A program made the position numbers and the translations under genes. The notes under the pieces are model-generated. The model searched no databases. It worked only from the letters and a program-made list of their open reading frames with translations, and was not told where the DNA came from. A DNA stretch of 64,000 nt from Micromussa lordhowensis (taxonomy: Eukaryota > Cnidaria > Anthozoa > Scleractinia > Lobophylliidae): NCBI GenBank assembly GCA_964020085.1, contig OZ026603.1, positions 9,862,426-9,926,425 on the forward strand, written 5' to 3'. Positions 33,012-45,900 of the stretch are shown in pieces. Within the stretch, counting starts at the first letter, position 1. Every line of letters begins with the position of its first letter.

Positions 33012-33730
33012 CAAGAACCGCGGTGCGGTTGTAACCGCGCTTGAAAAAAAACGTGGTTACTTACACTGTCTGCGAAACGTGACTCTCCTGCCCTTCATCA
33101 AATATACGAAAAAAGGAGTATCTGATTACATTCTTTGCATAGCGCGAGTTTAGCGTGACTTGTAATCGGAGAATTTTGTTTACGTCTAATGAAAAAATAC
33201 TTTGACCTTTCAATATAAATTTTACACAAGGGTTTTTGACGAGCGCTAAGGCTAAGTTTTAACTTTTTTTCCCCAGAAAATTCCACCATTGCTTCTGGCG
33301 AACTATACACGATCTTACATTTATCACCGTCAGCGTATTCCATGGCCAGACGTATACCTTTTTAGCGCATTGAATATCCCCTTTGAAAGTGAACAGAAAC
33401 AATGCAAACATTCCAGATTACAAAATGTTCTGTTTTGCACGCAAAACGAAAATACAGCTTAACTCTGGATAATGTCAGCCTTACTAGCCAGCAACTGGTC
33501 CCAAATTAGATGCTTTATCCTTGCAAATGTCCTGCGCCGAAGGCCGCCATTTGTTGTGTAAACAGTTAATTCGCTAACTTGACAAAATCCTCCTGAGGGG
33601 GAGATATGACGAAAAGAGCTGAGAAATGGCCTGTAATTGGCTGAGGATGACATCATCCGGTGAAGACAATTGGTTGATGAAGACATCATCCGCGGAGGTC
33701 TGCGTCTGGTGACACGAAAACGAAAAAAAA
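33012..33730. repeat. Repeat R, unit 2 (empty site for C and E)
   Basis: Complete ~720-bp unit, reading ggttacttacactgtctgcg without interruption. It supplies the pre-insertion sequence for elements C and E. Confidence 0.88.
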
Positions 33731-34397
33731 ACAAGAACCGCGGTGCGGTTGTAACCGCGCTTGAAAAAAACGTGGTTACTTACACTGTCTGCGAAACGTG
33801 ACTCTCCTGCCCTTCATCAAATATACGAAAAAAGGAGTATCTGATTACATTCTTTGCATAGCGCGAGTTTAGCGTGACTTGTAATCGGAGAATTTTGTTT
33901 ACGTCTAATGAAAAAATACTTTGATCTTTCAATATAAATTTTACACAAGGGTTTTTGACGAGCGCTAAGGCTAAGTTTTAACTTTTTTTCCCCAGAAAAT
34001 TCCACCATTGCTTCTGGCGAACTATACACGATCTTACATTTATCACCGTCAGCGTATTCCATGGCCAGACGTATACCTTTTTAGCGCATTGAATATCCCC
34101 TTTGAAAGTGAACAGAAACAATGCAAACATTCCAGATTACAAAATGTTCTGTTTTGCACGCAAAACGAAAATACAGCTTAACTCTGGATAATGTCAGCCT
34201 TACTAGCCAGCAACTGGTCCCAAATTAGATGCTTTATCCTTGCAAATGTCCTGACGCCCATCGCCGAAGGCCGCCATTTTTTGTGTAAACAGTTAATTCG
34301 CTAACTTGACAAAACCCTCCTGAGGGGGAGATATGACGAAAAGAACTGAGAAATGGCCTGTAATTGGCTGAGGATGACATCATCCGGTGAAGACAAT
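33731..34397. repeat. Repeat R, unit 3, interrupted by a MITE
   Basis: Head-to-tail with unit 2. Broken at gaagacaat by the MITE at 34398-34727, after which tggttgatgaagacatcatc continues the unit to about 34780. Confidence 0.88.
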
Positions 34398-34727
34398 AGA
34401 CCTTTTTACCGATACGGCGGCCATCTTGAATTCTATTGTTTTGACTGAGAAATTATGGGCTGCCGAGGGGGCAATCGCAGGAAAATTTATCGTCTACACA
34501 GCTTTCAGGATAAATTTTTACTGCTTGTCTCTCATATTCCATAACAAATATTACAAGCGTTACATCTTTCCGTCACGATATTTGGCAGTTGTTCCTATGG
34601 TTATCGAAAAATTATTGTTAAAAGTTATCACGCCACAGTATTCTTTTTAATTATTTCTCATCTGCCCCCTGGGCATCCCATAATTTCCTCGGAATTCAAG
34701 ATGGCCGCCGTATCGGTAAAAAGGTCT
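34398..34727. mobile_element. 330-bp MITE with AT duplication in repeat R
   Basis: TIRs AGACCTTTTTACCGATACGG pair with the far end over about 36 bp. AT is duplicated (34396-34397 and 34728-34729). The undisturbed unit at about 33665 reads gaagacaattggttgatg, which equals the flanks joined with one AT. The AT duplication and AG start fit the ISL2EU type. Confidence 0.88.
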
Positions 34728-34943
34728 ATTGGTTGATGAAGACATCATCCGCGGAGGTCTGCGTCTGGTGACACGAAAACGAAAAAAAACAAGAAGTTGA
34801 AAACAACTTTTAACCGAGCTTTTAAAATTGAACTGTTTTCTAAGTATTTAGCAACAGCGTTTTGCGAGTAAACATTACCCATTGGAAACAATAGAGATTG
34901 CGTGATTCAAAGTAAGCTTAGTGCCTGGATTGAAAGAGATTTT

Positions 34944-35437
34944 ATTTCACATTCTTTGCATAGCGTGGTTGCGTTATTGGTAATCGGAGATTTTGTTTAT
35001 CTGTAGCTCGAAGGAGAATATATATTTGCATATGTTCAAAGGGTTTTGACGAGCGCCGAGGTTTTATTTTTCTCCCAGAAAACTCCACCATTGCTTCTGG
35101 CGAAATAAACACGATCTTATTTATCACCGTAAGGGCATTACAGTAAATACGGTTTTATTTATCACCGTGAGCCCATTCCATGGCTGACGCCAGACGTTCC
35201 TTTAGCGCACTGAATATTCCCTTCGAAAGTGAACATGCAAGCAAAACGAAAATAAAGCTTAACTCTAGATAATTTCAGCCTTAGTAGCCAGCAACAGGTC
35301 CTAAATTACATTATTTATCCTTGCAAATGTCCTTGTGGTAATATTTCAACAGCTTTTTTTTCGGCGAATAAACATTACCGGTTGCGTGATTCAAAGTTTG
35401 GCCGAGCAGAGAGCTGGTTCAGCTCTCCGACATGACA
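34944..35437. repeat. R-related repeat block, copy 2
   Basis: Direct repeat of 32516-33008, with only minor differences noticed. Confidence 0.85.
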
Positions 35438-35457
35438 AAAAAAAAAAATTAAATAAA

Positions 35458-35606
35458 CCCCGTGCAGAGCAAGAACCGCGCTCGGCCCATGGCCGCGCGG
35501 TTAAAAAAAAAAACCCGTGCAGAGCAAGAACCGCGCTCGGCCCATGGCCGCGCGGTTAAAAACCGAAGGCAGAGCAAGAAACCGCCCAGCCTACGGCTGC
35601 GCGGTT
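35458..35606. repeat. Tandem repeat, about 59 bp x 2.5
   Basis: Two close copies and one diverged copy of gcagagcaagaaccgcgctc followed by ggcccatggccgcgcggtta. Each copy can fold through ccgcgc / gcgcgg. Confidence 0.8.
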
Positions 35607-35659
35607 TAATAACAGGACAGACGCATGAAAAACTGACGTCAATTTGTTAAATTCACCAT

Positions 35660-35774
35660 GTTTCGCCATTTCGCTCTTTGTTTTTTCGCTCACTAAAAAT
35701 AACATAATATCGTCCAGTGCAGCGGGCTGCACTTTTGACGTCATTTTGACGTCATCGGTTCAATAATCTGAAGC

Positions 35775-35807
<33 letters not shown>

Positions 35808-36313
35808 GCGAAGATTCTTTCCAAATTTGGTGAACAGCAGCCGGTTATGGTAAATTATGCGTGTGGTTTTAATCAATCAGAAACGGGGAAATATTTTGAA
35901 TGAATAATAATTACGGGTTAGAGACTGTTGTGAGTGTTGTGTTTTCAAATACACGCACGCGCTTACTGTACAATGAACGAGAAATTTTCAATACTGAAGC
36001 TGAGTGCAGTATTGAACATTTCGATAGACTTACAATGCTTCCCACCCCACCTGCTTGAATGAGAAAAAATTAACACTGTACAGTTTTTATGCGCTATTGT
36101 AATAACGCACTGTCAATTTTGATATCGCTAGGTAACGGGAACTCACGTGATCAATTTTAACCAATGACGCGTGCGGATTTTAGACAGTGAACGAAGATTG
36201 AATATTAATACTTATTATTATTCATTCAAAATATTTCCCCGTTTCTGATTAAAACCACACGCATAATTTACCACAACCGGCTGCTGTTCACCAAATTTGG
36301 AAAGAATCTTCGC

Positions 36314-36346
<33 letters not shown>

Positions 36347-36490
36347 GCTTCAGATTATTGAACCGATGACGTCAAAATGACTCCAAAAGTGCAGTGCGCT
36401 GTAGATTATTGAACCGTTGACCGAGAAAACCTTGGGACGATATTATGTTACTTTTAGTGAGCGAAAAAACAAAGAGCGAAATGGCGAAAC
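35660..36490. mobile_element. MITE with ~250-bp inverted arms
   Basis: Arms begin GTTTCGCCATTTCGCTCTTT. The left arm (35660-35910) pairs with the right (36225-36490), and both contain gcacttttgacgtca. Part of the loop (36080-36210) recurs inverted at 38520-38650. No target duplication was found. Confidence 0.75.
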
Positions 36491-36547
36491 TCCTTTAAGA
36501 ACGGGGAAATATTTTGAATGAATAATAAAGCAATTATTGAATTCGGC

Positions 36548-36640
36548 TTTAAGAATTCTGCACATCACGGAGGGTATTATCCACCTCGGCCTTCGGCCTC
36601 TGTGAATAACACCCTCCTTGTTCTGCAGAATTCTTCATAC
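36548..36640. repeat. Foldback hairpin (gaattctgca arms)
   Basis: Arms aagaattctgca...ggagggtattatcc and ggataataccctcc-like inverted partner (gtgaataacaccctcc...tgcagaattctt), meeting at ggccttcggcc. It is related to the fragment at 20225-20345. Confidence 0.75.
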
Positions 36641-36951
36641 CCTACTAAGCCTCATTCAATGAAGCCTTGGAGCCAAGGCTGGCTCATAGCTGCCGGAGCT
36701 TATCCCGGTTTCTGTAACATGAAGCGGCTAGAAGTATTGCAAGTCACTCCCCCGCAATTTATGTATTTATGCTCGGTGCGTTGGGAATTACGTGTCGTAT
36801 GGAGGTTATGTCATGCGTACATGCAGCATTCAGGCGTGTTTATCACGCTTATTGTTTCGGTTCTCGTTAAATAGGTTCACCACGTTTTGTGCTCTCACTT
36901 TAGGTCATTTCAGTGCCTATAATCGATCGTCGCTTAGTTTTCTCTTTTATC

Positions 36952-37326
36952 ATGTCTGATAAAGAAGGTGAGGAGGATCCAAAAGTTATCTCTGTTGGGT
37001 CTTTTGAAGATTTAAGGTCTTACTTTGATCAAAAATTTTCACATTTAAAGCGTGAGCTTTCTGACGATCAACTCAAATCGTCTTCATCCTTGGTGAAGAA
37101 GCTTAAGTCCGAAACGAACTTAAGCTTCAAGTTTAGTGGCAACAAGAAGCAGTTCCACTTTAATACTGAGACTTTGGAACACATCACCCAGAGCCTTTCT
37201 TTCGTCGATTCGCTGAAATCTCTTGTCGACCTTGAAAACTCCGAGAATCATCAAGTTTCAGCGTTGATTCTTAAACTCGACGATTCCCTCAACGCTGTTT
37301 CTAAGGCCATAAAGCGAAGAAATTGC

Positions 37327-37357
<31 letters not shown>

Positions 37358-37385
37358 CCAAAATAAAAAATCTAAACCGTTCAAA

Positions 37386-37421
<36 letters not shown>

Positions 37422-37496
37422 CATATGCAAAGACTCTCGCCAAGATTCAGATCACAGCAATTTTTCTCATGGAAGATATGCGAAGAAACGTTTTCC

Positions 37497-37530
<34 letters not shown>

Positions 37531-38167
37531 CTGGTGCCCATGTACATGGGCACCAACATGGCGGCCGGAAACCAGCAGAAACATCTGTCACTGAGTTTTG
37601 CTACGAAAGAGTGAATTTATCTCTCGAATAACTCAAAAACGTAACAATAGTACTTTATTCTAATACAAGAACTGTTCAGATAGCAGAATTCCCCGAAATA
37701 AGTCACCTTTTAAACCAACATAACAGCTCTCTCGCCCCGTCATGTAAATGTCACGTCACGCAGAAGCTTAGAAATTCAAGGGTAGTCTATCACTAAACCA
37801 AGAACCCATTCGGAGTGAAAATATGTATGAATATTAGTTTTTAGCTGCTCTCATACAGCATGAAAGTAAAATTTCAGGAGGATCAATATTTCTGAAGTTT
37901 AAAATTTAGTGACGTCATGTGAAAACCAGCAATAAGCTCATCAGAATTGAGGATAAATCGGAAGCTGGTTGCGCTGCAGTTGACGAGTATCTTTCTGACG
38001 AAGTCGCTTCTGGTTCTGAAGACGAAAAGAAGATCCGTGCTGCTGAGCGGAGAGCGTTGCGAAAGAAGAAGAATGCTCGCATTGCGAAGCCGGGACAGAA
38101 GTTGAGTATTCTTATTTGTACTTTTATTCGTTTCCTTTGCCCGTTCTTTAGTTTCTTTAGCGTTTAG
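36952..38167 (+). pseudogene. Gag-like ORF1 fragment of a tyrosine-recombinase-type retrotransposon
   Basis: Starts MSDKEGEEDPKVISVGSFED and continues with a coiled-coil-like region (FKFSGNKKQFHFNTETLEHI) to about 37320. It resumes at 37934 with NKLIRIEDKSEAGCAAVDEY and an acidic-then-basic tail. This layout recalls the first ORF of cnidarian DIRS-like elements; the assignment is from memory of the family and is tentative. Removing the MITE at 37324-37931 and one AT rejoins the frame exactly as KRRNKLIRI. After about 38100 similarity ends, so the rest of the element is missing. Confidence 0.55.
37324..37931. mobile_element. 608-bp MITE inserted in the gag-like frame
   Basis: TIRs TGCTGGTTTTCA (37324) and its complement at 37931. 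AT duplication at 37322-37323 and 37932-37933. The right half is an inverted relative of the MITE at 17826-18426, including its 38-bp palindrome at 37532-37569 with one arm mismatch. Confidence 0.82.
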
Positions 38168-38307
38168 CAGGTCGCATTATAGCACTGCTCGACCTATTCC
38201 TCCTATACAATAAATTCATTATTGTGTATTGCCTCTGTTTTTCATCATTACAGAGTTAATTATAAGAGCATAAATAAGTTATTTTCGGTACGCAGTTTAG
38301 TAAATAA

Positions 38308-38495
38308 TGTTAGGTTTCCCCAACAAATAGCAGGTACCCATTTATACACCTGGGTGGAGAGAGGCACTGTGAAAGTAAAATGTCTTGCCCAAGAACACAA
38401 CACACTGTCCCTGGCAAAAACACTGTCCCGGCTCGAACCCGGACCGCTCGCTCCGGAGTCGAGCGTACTAACCATGAGGCCACTGTGCCTCCCAC
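38308..38495 (-). mobile_element. tRNA-derived SINE (MetaSINE-like)
   Basis: On the minus strand a tRNA-like head reads ggcacagtggcctcatggtt and later ccgggttcgagccggg (B box). The body reads cttgggcaagacattttact and ends ccaggtgtataaatgggtac. That body resembles the conserved central domain of MetaSINEs as I recall it. It lies in the array of MITEs downstream of the caspase gene. Confidence 0.65.
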
Positions 38496-38519
38496 AACTC
38501 AGCCTCATTCAATAATTGC

Positions 38520-39341
38520 TAAATATTCAATCTTCGTTCACTGTCTAAAACCCACACGCGTCATTGGTCGAATTGATCACGTGAGTTCCCGTTACCTAGC
38601 GACACCAAAGTGACAGAGTGCGTTATTACAATAACACATAAAACGATTCACATCAACCTCCCCTTAATCGGACCGCGAAAATCGAAAGATGTGGAAATTG
38701 TAGAGGAGAAAAGAAATTTTTATTTGTGGTATATCATTATATTTCCAGCAATGTGATACTAAGACAATTAATTTACACGCCACTCAGGCTCTATAGTAGA
38801 CATAAAAAATATATGACACTAAAAATACTAAAATGCATACATCATTGTTATATCAAGTTGAATAATCGAACTACTGATATAATAGTCGTTTACGGATCTT
38901 CAAGGCTTTTTATTTTTAAAAACTTAACATCTTAGATATTCCCTAAAATAATAGGCTTGTGCAATTAGTGATCAAATCTACAACTCGCTTACGATCGCCG
39001 TGTACTACACGAAAAATATAGCCTAGACGATTTCGTCTATATACCATTTTCCACAAGGCGAGCCGCGCTAGCTACAAAAATCGCTTGTGACAAAGTTGTA
39101 TAATAATAACCTTTATTTAAAGAGGGTAACACCTATTACTATAAACGTTTTCTCCCTAGTGGCCCTCTAAAAACAAAAATATTGAATAAATCTATAAAGC
39201 TATTTCTTGTAATTTGTGGGCCCAAATGTCCAGTTTATTATTAATAAAAGACAAGTTATCTATGCTATTAAGTTTTGAAATACAAAATTTGCAAAGTACG
39301 TAACCTGACTGTAAAAAGAGCAAGACTGTCCCTTTATATTT
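38520..39341. other. Non-coding stretch 3' of the caspase gene
   Basis: 38520-38650 is an inverted copy of the loop of the MITE at 35660-36490. The rest is AT-rich; 3' UTR of the minus-strand gene is likely at the right end. No separate gene was recognised. Confidence 0.5.
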
Positions 39342-39976
39342 CTATGTCAGGTACACTGTACCCGTGAAGTTATGAACTGGATCAGGAATAGTGATGTGAT
39401 TTTTTTCGTAAAACAACTTTTTTGCCTCTGACAAAATATCCAAGATATCAACTAGCCGCTTTGAACCGTGTAACTTGATGACGCTTAGAAGGGTAGAAAT
39501 GTACCCCTTTCTGTACGGAACAAACAAACATAAGACGTCTTCTCCGACAGGCAATTTCACAGAGAGTGATTTTTCGTCAAGAGGCTCACCAGCTTGACGT
39601 GCTGTAGTTGTCTGGTGGCCTTGAATAATGAAAATCTTTGGCACTACTTGCCAGTTGAAAAATTCCTCAAATCTGAATTTGGCTATAAGTTTAGTAACAC
39701 TCAAGGAGCTCCCATCGAAGCTTTCTATTTCCCAATCCTTAGTGACACTGGATTGTATAAAGCAAACAAAACGATTGTAATAGCGATAATCTCTGCTAGC
39801 TACAGAACGTATTGCCTGTTCTAAGTCATCATTTGTTTTGCATACTTTTTCATCCACATCAAACCCGAGGTCTTTGAAAACACTTTCAAATTCCTCTTTT
39901 TCTTCGCCAAGAGCTTCAAGTTTCTGTCCAGTGACGATAACCTGACAAAACCCTTTGCTTACTCCGAAACCTAGAC
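39342..39976 (-). CDS. Terminal exon: caspase domain without catalytic residues
   Basis: Starts after an acceptor at 39977 with LGFGVSKGFCQVIVTGQKLE (usual caspase start) and DLGFDVDEKV. The strand normally holding the catalytic His (SHG) reads FVCFIQSSVTK. The QACxG cysteine site reads FIIQGHQTTTARQ. A p10-like part follows (LPVGEDVLCLFVPYRKGYIS), then a stop. Both catalytic positions are substituted, as in pseudocaspase regulators. No interruption is seen, so loss of activity looks tolerated rather than decayed. Confidence 0.85.
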
Positions 39977-42900
39977 CTACAAAGAAAGGAAACAGTAAAA
40001 AACAAATTGTTTAATACAAAATTGGTTTCGTGGAATATGCGGAGTGCGGAGTGTAGCAAATGACTGAGGAGCGTTGAAAACACGGAGTGTAGAAAATGAG
40101 GAGTGCAGAAAATGAGGAGTGTGGAAAACGCAGAGTGTAGAAAATCAAAAAAAGTTAAAAAATCGATAATTGCCCTGAAAAAAAAAAGTTGTCCGCCTTT
40201 CAAAATTATAACCAACCCATTAATTTCGTGCGATTAATTGGCTACTTTACGTCACGTGCTGTAAATCACCGGACAGTTATCACGCAATAAACCCCGCCTG
40301 CGTCAGTAATATCAATCCTGAAGTGGAGTTTCCCTATTAAATTGAACTAAACTCAATCGCTGAAAAACCTCCAGTCCTAGCTGCCCAATATTTTGAAAAA
40401 ATACTATGTGAGAAGATGACATTTTCTACACTCCGCATATTCCACTGAACCTAAAAAAATTAGCACCAATCATAACTAAATAAACCTTAGCACGGTTCTT
40501 TTACACTACATATATTCATAACCCCCGACCTTCCGCGGCCCAAATGCTCCTAGATTGATATTCCTCGCTAACATGTGTGCCTACATGTCGCTGCCAAGGA
40601 TCTAACTAGCCAACCTTATGCTGATGACCTTCAAAGTAACTTCAATCCTCCATAGCAAAAAACATGGCGGTTGTACATTTTACCACAATACCATGTGAAC
40701 CTTACAGTGCCCATAAAGTACAAGGAAAGCCATATTTTTGCAATGTTTCTCCCTGTGCTAACGAGCTTGCTAACGAGTATATGTTCGGTTTGAACATGTT
40801 AGCACTTTTCTGTACGTTTTTACTAGTGTTGTTAGAGTTTTCGTCCGCTAAGGCTTATGGTAAATGTACCAGTCGCCTTTTGTTTTTCGTACGGAGGATA
40901 AAATTACTTTGAAGGTCATCAGAATTACTTTGACGGTCATAATATTGATACTTTGAACCAAAACTATAACCATGCGCGCTGTCAGATGACTTTAACGAGT
41001 ACGCACCAAGCGATCTCTTGACCTCACTGGAGAGTGAGAAAGAAAAACGCGTCCAGCATCTAAAAGTATCCAGGAATAGATAACATAGCCAGTAAAACTG
41101 ACCGACCGAGCTATAACTCCTTCTAGCTACGCTGTTGCTCGTTAGAAAAGGGTAAGCAGCGATCGCGAAATACCAAGTTACGTACATATTGATGAATTGT
41201 CAAGTACAATTGTTTCTAAGGGTTTCATTCCTTCATTTTACCTTACCGTGTAACTCCATTTCGAGATGGTCCACACTTCTTTTAAGCTCTGTGTTCTCCT
41301 TCTCAAGGTTTGATATCCTCTCCAAATAATCTAATATTTTATAACGAGAAGATAAAAACAGCTATAAGCTTGGGTCAATAAACAAGGAGTCTTAAGAGTT
41401 TGGTTTCCTTCCTTGTTGCGCCTTAAAGTTTACTTAGGTTTGTCACTACCATGATTATGTTAATTAATATTTACTTTCTTCGATTTTCCAGTTCATAAAC
41501 ACATGAAAATAAGGGGCTCACACGAGCTTAATAGCAATTGGTTTTACTGGTTTTAGTAAAGGAACACATACTGTTTCCTTTCAGAGAATAACCTTTTTAA
41601 AAGTAATTTTGCAGAGAAACTCATTAGTTTGGGAAGCTATTGTAGGACAGCGTTACAATCAATAGTTCTGTACTAGTAATCGTTGGCCGGTGAAATGACA
41701 CCATGTGTATAATGTTACAATCCGATTCACTGTAGGTTTGTAGTAGCATGCAATGTATCAAATCAACGTCATACCAAAAAACCCTTAGCTCGATTCTTTT
41801 ACACCACATATATTCATAACCCCCGACCTTCCGCGGCCCAAATGCTCCTAGATTGATATTCCTCGCTAACAACATAGTTGCGCGTTAGTAACCGAAATAA
41901 AAAACACCGCATTCTGTTCAAGTGTTCGCTTATAACAGCAAAATAAAAAAGAAACAATACATTCCTCGTTGAATACCAAGTAATAACTGCTCGTTTCCTT
42001 TGAAAGACAGATGAAATTTGAACAATGGACATTGTTTAATTAAAAAGAGCTTGATCGAAGGCTAAATTCACAAGCCACTTGACATTGACAAAGGACAAAA
42101 ATATTCCTTTTGATTTCATATATTAACCTATTACATATGACATACCAGATTCATCCCTGCTGGAGAAAGACTTTAGTTTCAAGTAGGGTCGATGAAATGG
42201 ATAGGCACCAGTGAGTCCACCGTAATGATATTGGGCTCTTCTTTCTTCCATATCCATTCGAATATCATGAAATTCACGTTGTATGTCTAACAGCTCGTTA
42301 TAGGAAGGTCGTCTTTTATGCCAACTTTCGAGTCTCTCCTCCATCTTCTTGATTTCCTCGTCAAGTTTGTAAAAGCTGACCATCTCGTCTTCAAATAAAA
42401 AAACAATGAACGCAAAGCGTTTGAAACCTGAAGCTTCGCACTAACTGTTCAGGGAGATGTTTGTGACGCCCTGGGGCCGGGTTGATCGAAAGCCGGTTAA
42501 CGCTAATCCAGGGATCAAAAATTAACCGAAGTATTAATTTTTCTTGTACACAAATATTTTTCATTGCTTAGGTTTTGTGTAGTTTGAAATTGCTCAAACT
42601 CAAAACTGCAGGGCAAACAATATAAAACGAAAGCCTCTCCGAAAGTTACAAAAACTGAAATCCAAATTCTCACTAGTCCTGGGTTAGCTTCATCGGGCTT
42701 TGAACAACCCAGCCCAGATCGTGTGCCTACATGTCCCTGCCAAAGATCTAACTAGCCAACCTTATGCTGATGACCTTCAAAGTAACTTCAGTACTCCATA
42801 GCAAAAAACATGGCGGTTGTACATTTTACCACAATACCATGTGAACCTTACAGTGCCCATAAAGTACAAGGAAAGCCATATTTTTGCAATGTTTCTCCCT

Positions 42901-45900
42901 CTGCTAACGAGCTTGCTAACGAGTATATGCTTGGTTTGAACATGTTAGCACTTTTCTGTACGTTTTTACTAGTGTTGTTAGAGCTTTCGTCCGCTAAGAC
43001 TTATGGTAAATGTAGCAGTCGCCTTTTGTTTTTCGTACGGAGGATAAAATTACTTTGAAGGTCATCAGAATTACTTTGACGGTCAATTGTTTCTAAAAGT
43101 TTCATTCCTTCATTTTACCTTACCGTCAAATCTTCTTTTCTGCCCTGTGTTCTCCTTCTCAAGGTTTGATATCCTCTCCAAATAATCTAATATTTTATAA
43201 CGAGAAGATAAAAACAGCTAAGCTTGCTGAATAAACAAGGAGTCTCAAGAGTTTGTTTTCCTTTCTTGTTGCAACTTAAAGTTTACGCACCATGACTATG
43301 TTAATTAAATATTTACTTTGCACGATTAACAAATGAAAATAAGGGGCTCGCATGAGCTTAATAGAAGTTTGTTTCTAGTAAAGGAACACACAATGTTTCC
43401 TCTCAGAGAATAACCTTTTTAAAAGTAATTTTGCGGAGAAACTCATTAGTTTGGAAGCTTTTGTAAGACCTCGTTACGATCAATATTTGTGTACCAGTAA
43501 TCGTTGGCCGTAGCAATGTATGAAATCAGCGTCATACCAAAACAAAACCTTAGCTCGATTCTTTTACACCACATATATTTATAACCCCCGACCTTCCGCG
43601 GCCCAAATGCTCCTAGATTGATATTCCTCGCTAACAACATAGTTGCGCGTTAGTAACCGAAATAAAAAACACCGCATTCTGTTCAAGTGTTCGCTGAAGT
43701 CTTTTAGCAGCAAAATAAAAAAGAAACCATAAATCAATAACTGCTCATTTCCTTTGAAAGACAGATGAAATTTGAGCAAATCGTTTAATTAAAAAATGTT
43801 TGATCGCAGGTTAAATTCACAAGCCACTTGACACCGACAAAAGACAAAAATATTCGAAGAGATATTTTTGATTTCATATATTAACCTATTACATACGACA
43901 TACCAGATTCATCCCTGCTGGAGAAAGACTTTAGTTTTGTTACGTTTTATATGAACTTCTTTAATGAATTCACGAATGAATCGACATACACTTCTCAAAA
44001 TTCAGCAATGTGCGGCAATTTACGCCCGCCCGAGAGTTCTTCTGAGCAAAAAAAACACGCAATAACAAAATGTCACGTGATCAAAAACGTGATGACAAGT
44101 CCAAATTCCTTATGTAACGCTACACGTGACAAGTTCAAAATATCCGTTACAAGTTTCAAGTAGGGTGGATGAGATGGATACGTACCAGTGAGTCGACCGT
44201 GAAGAAATTGTTTCTCTCTTTTCACCACATCCAGTCGGATAAAATGAGTTTCACGTAGTATGCCCAACAGCTCGTTATGGAGAGGTTCATTTCCATGCCA
44301 ACGTTTGAGAAGTCTCTCCTCCAGCCTCTCGATTGTCCAGTAAACCTTGCGGCCATCGTGGAAGATGAAGCCTTCAAATAGAAAAACAATCAATGCAAAT
44401 CGTTTGAAACCTGAAGCTTCACACTAATTGTTCAGAGAGATGTTTGCGACGCCCTGGGGCCGGGTTGATCGAAAGCCGGTTAACGCTAACCCAGGGATCA
44501 AAAATTAACCGAAGTATTAATTTTTCTTGTAGGCAAAGAGCAAACATTATAAAACGAAAACCTCTCTGAAAGTTACAAAAACTGAAATCCAAATTCTCGC
44601 TAATCCTGGGTTAGCTTAATCGGGCTTTGAACAACCCAGCCCAGGTGGTGTGCCTCCATGTCCCTGCCAAGGATCTAACTAGCCAACCTTATGCTGATGA
44701 CCTTCAAAGTAACTTCAATCCTCCATAGCAAAAAACATGGCGGCTGTACATTTTACCACAAGACCATGTAAATCTTACAGTGCCCATAAAGTACAAGGAA
44801 AGCCATATTTTTGCAATGTTTCTCCCTGTGCTAACGAGCTTGCTAACGAGTATATGCTTGGTTTGAACATGTTAGCACTTTATTGTACGTTTAAACTAGC
44901 CGTTGTTAGAGTTTTCGTGCGCTAAGGCTTATGGTAAATGTACAAGTCGCCTTTTGGTTTTCGTACGGAGGATAAAATTACTTTGAAGGTCATCCTAATT
45001 ACTTTGACGGTCATAATTTTGATACTTTGAACCATAACTATAACCATGCGCGCTGTCAGATGACTTTAACGAGTACGCACCAAGCGATCTCTTGACCTCA
45101 CTGGAGAGTGAGAAAGAAAAACGTGTCCAGCATCTAAACGTATCCAGGAATAGATAACTATAGCCAGTAAAACTGACCGACCGACCTATAACTCCTTCTA
45201 GCTACGCTATCGCTCGTTAGAAAAGAGTAAGCAGCGATCGCGAAATACCAAGTTACGTACATATTGATGAATTGTCAAGTACATTTGTTTCTAAGGGTTT
45301 CATTCCTTCATTTTACCTTACCGTATAACTCCTCTCTGAGATCGTCCACTCTTCTTTTCAGCTCTGTGTTCTCCTTCTCAAGGTTTGATATCCTCTCCAA
45401 ATAATCTAATATTTTATAACAAGAAGATAAAAACAGCTAAGATTAAGTCAATAAACAAGGAGTCTCAAGAGTTTGTTTTCCTTCCTTGTTGCGATTTAAT
45501 TAAATAATTACTTTGTCCGATTTTTCAGTTTATAACCACATCAAAATAAGTGGGTCACATGAGCTTAATAGCTGTTGTTTTTAGTAAAGGAACACATAGT
45601 GTTTCCTCACAGAGAATAACCTTTTTAAAAGTAAATTTGCAGAGAAACTCATTAGTTTGGGAAGCTTTTGTAAGACCTCGTTATAATCAATATTTGTGCA
45701 CCAGTAATCGTTAGCCGGTGAAATGACACCACGTGTATAATGTTGCAATCTGATTCACTGTAGGTTTGTAGTAGTCATACCAAAAAAAAACCTTAGCTCG
45801 ATTCTTTTACACCACATATATTCATAACCCCCGACCTTCCGCGGCCCAAATGCTCCTAGATTGATATTCCTCGCTAACAACATAGTTGCGCATAAAAAAC

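Noticed and set aside
29222..34062. Four identical 81-residue frames (MEYADGDKCKIVYSS...)
   Set aside because: They fall inside copies of the R repeat, and no domain or splice context supports them.
40664..44925. Repeated plus-strand frames MAVVHFTTIPCEPYS / MAAVHFTTRPCKSYS
   Set aside because: They lie within an intronic MITE that is copied with the exon array; the fourth copy is broken and the strand is opposite to the gene.
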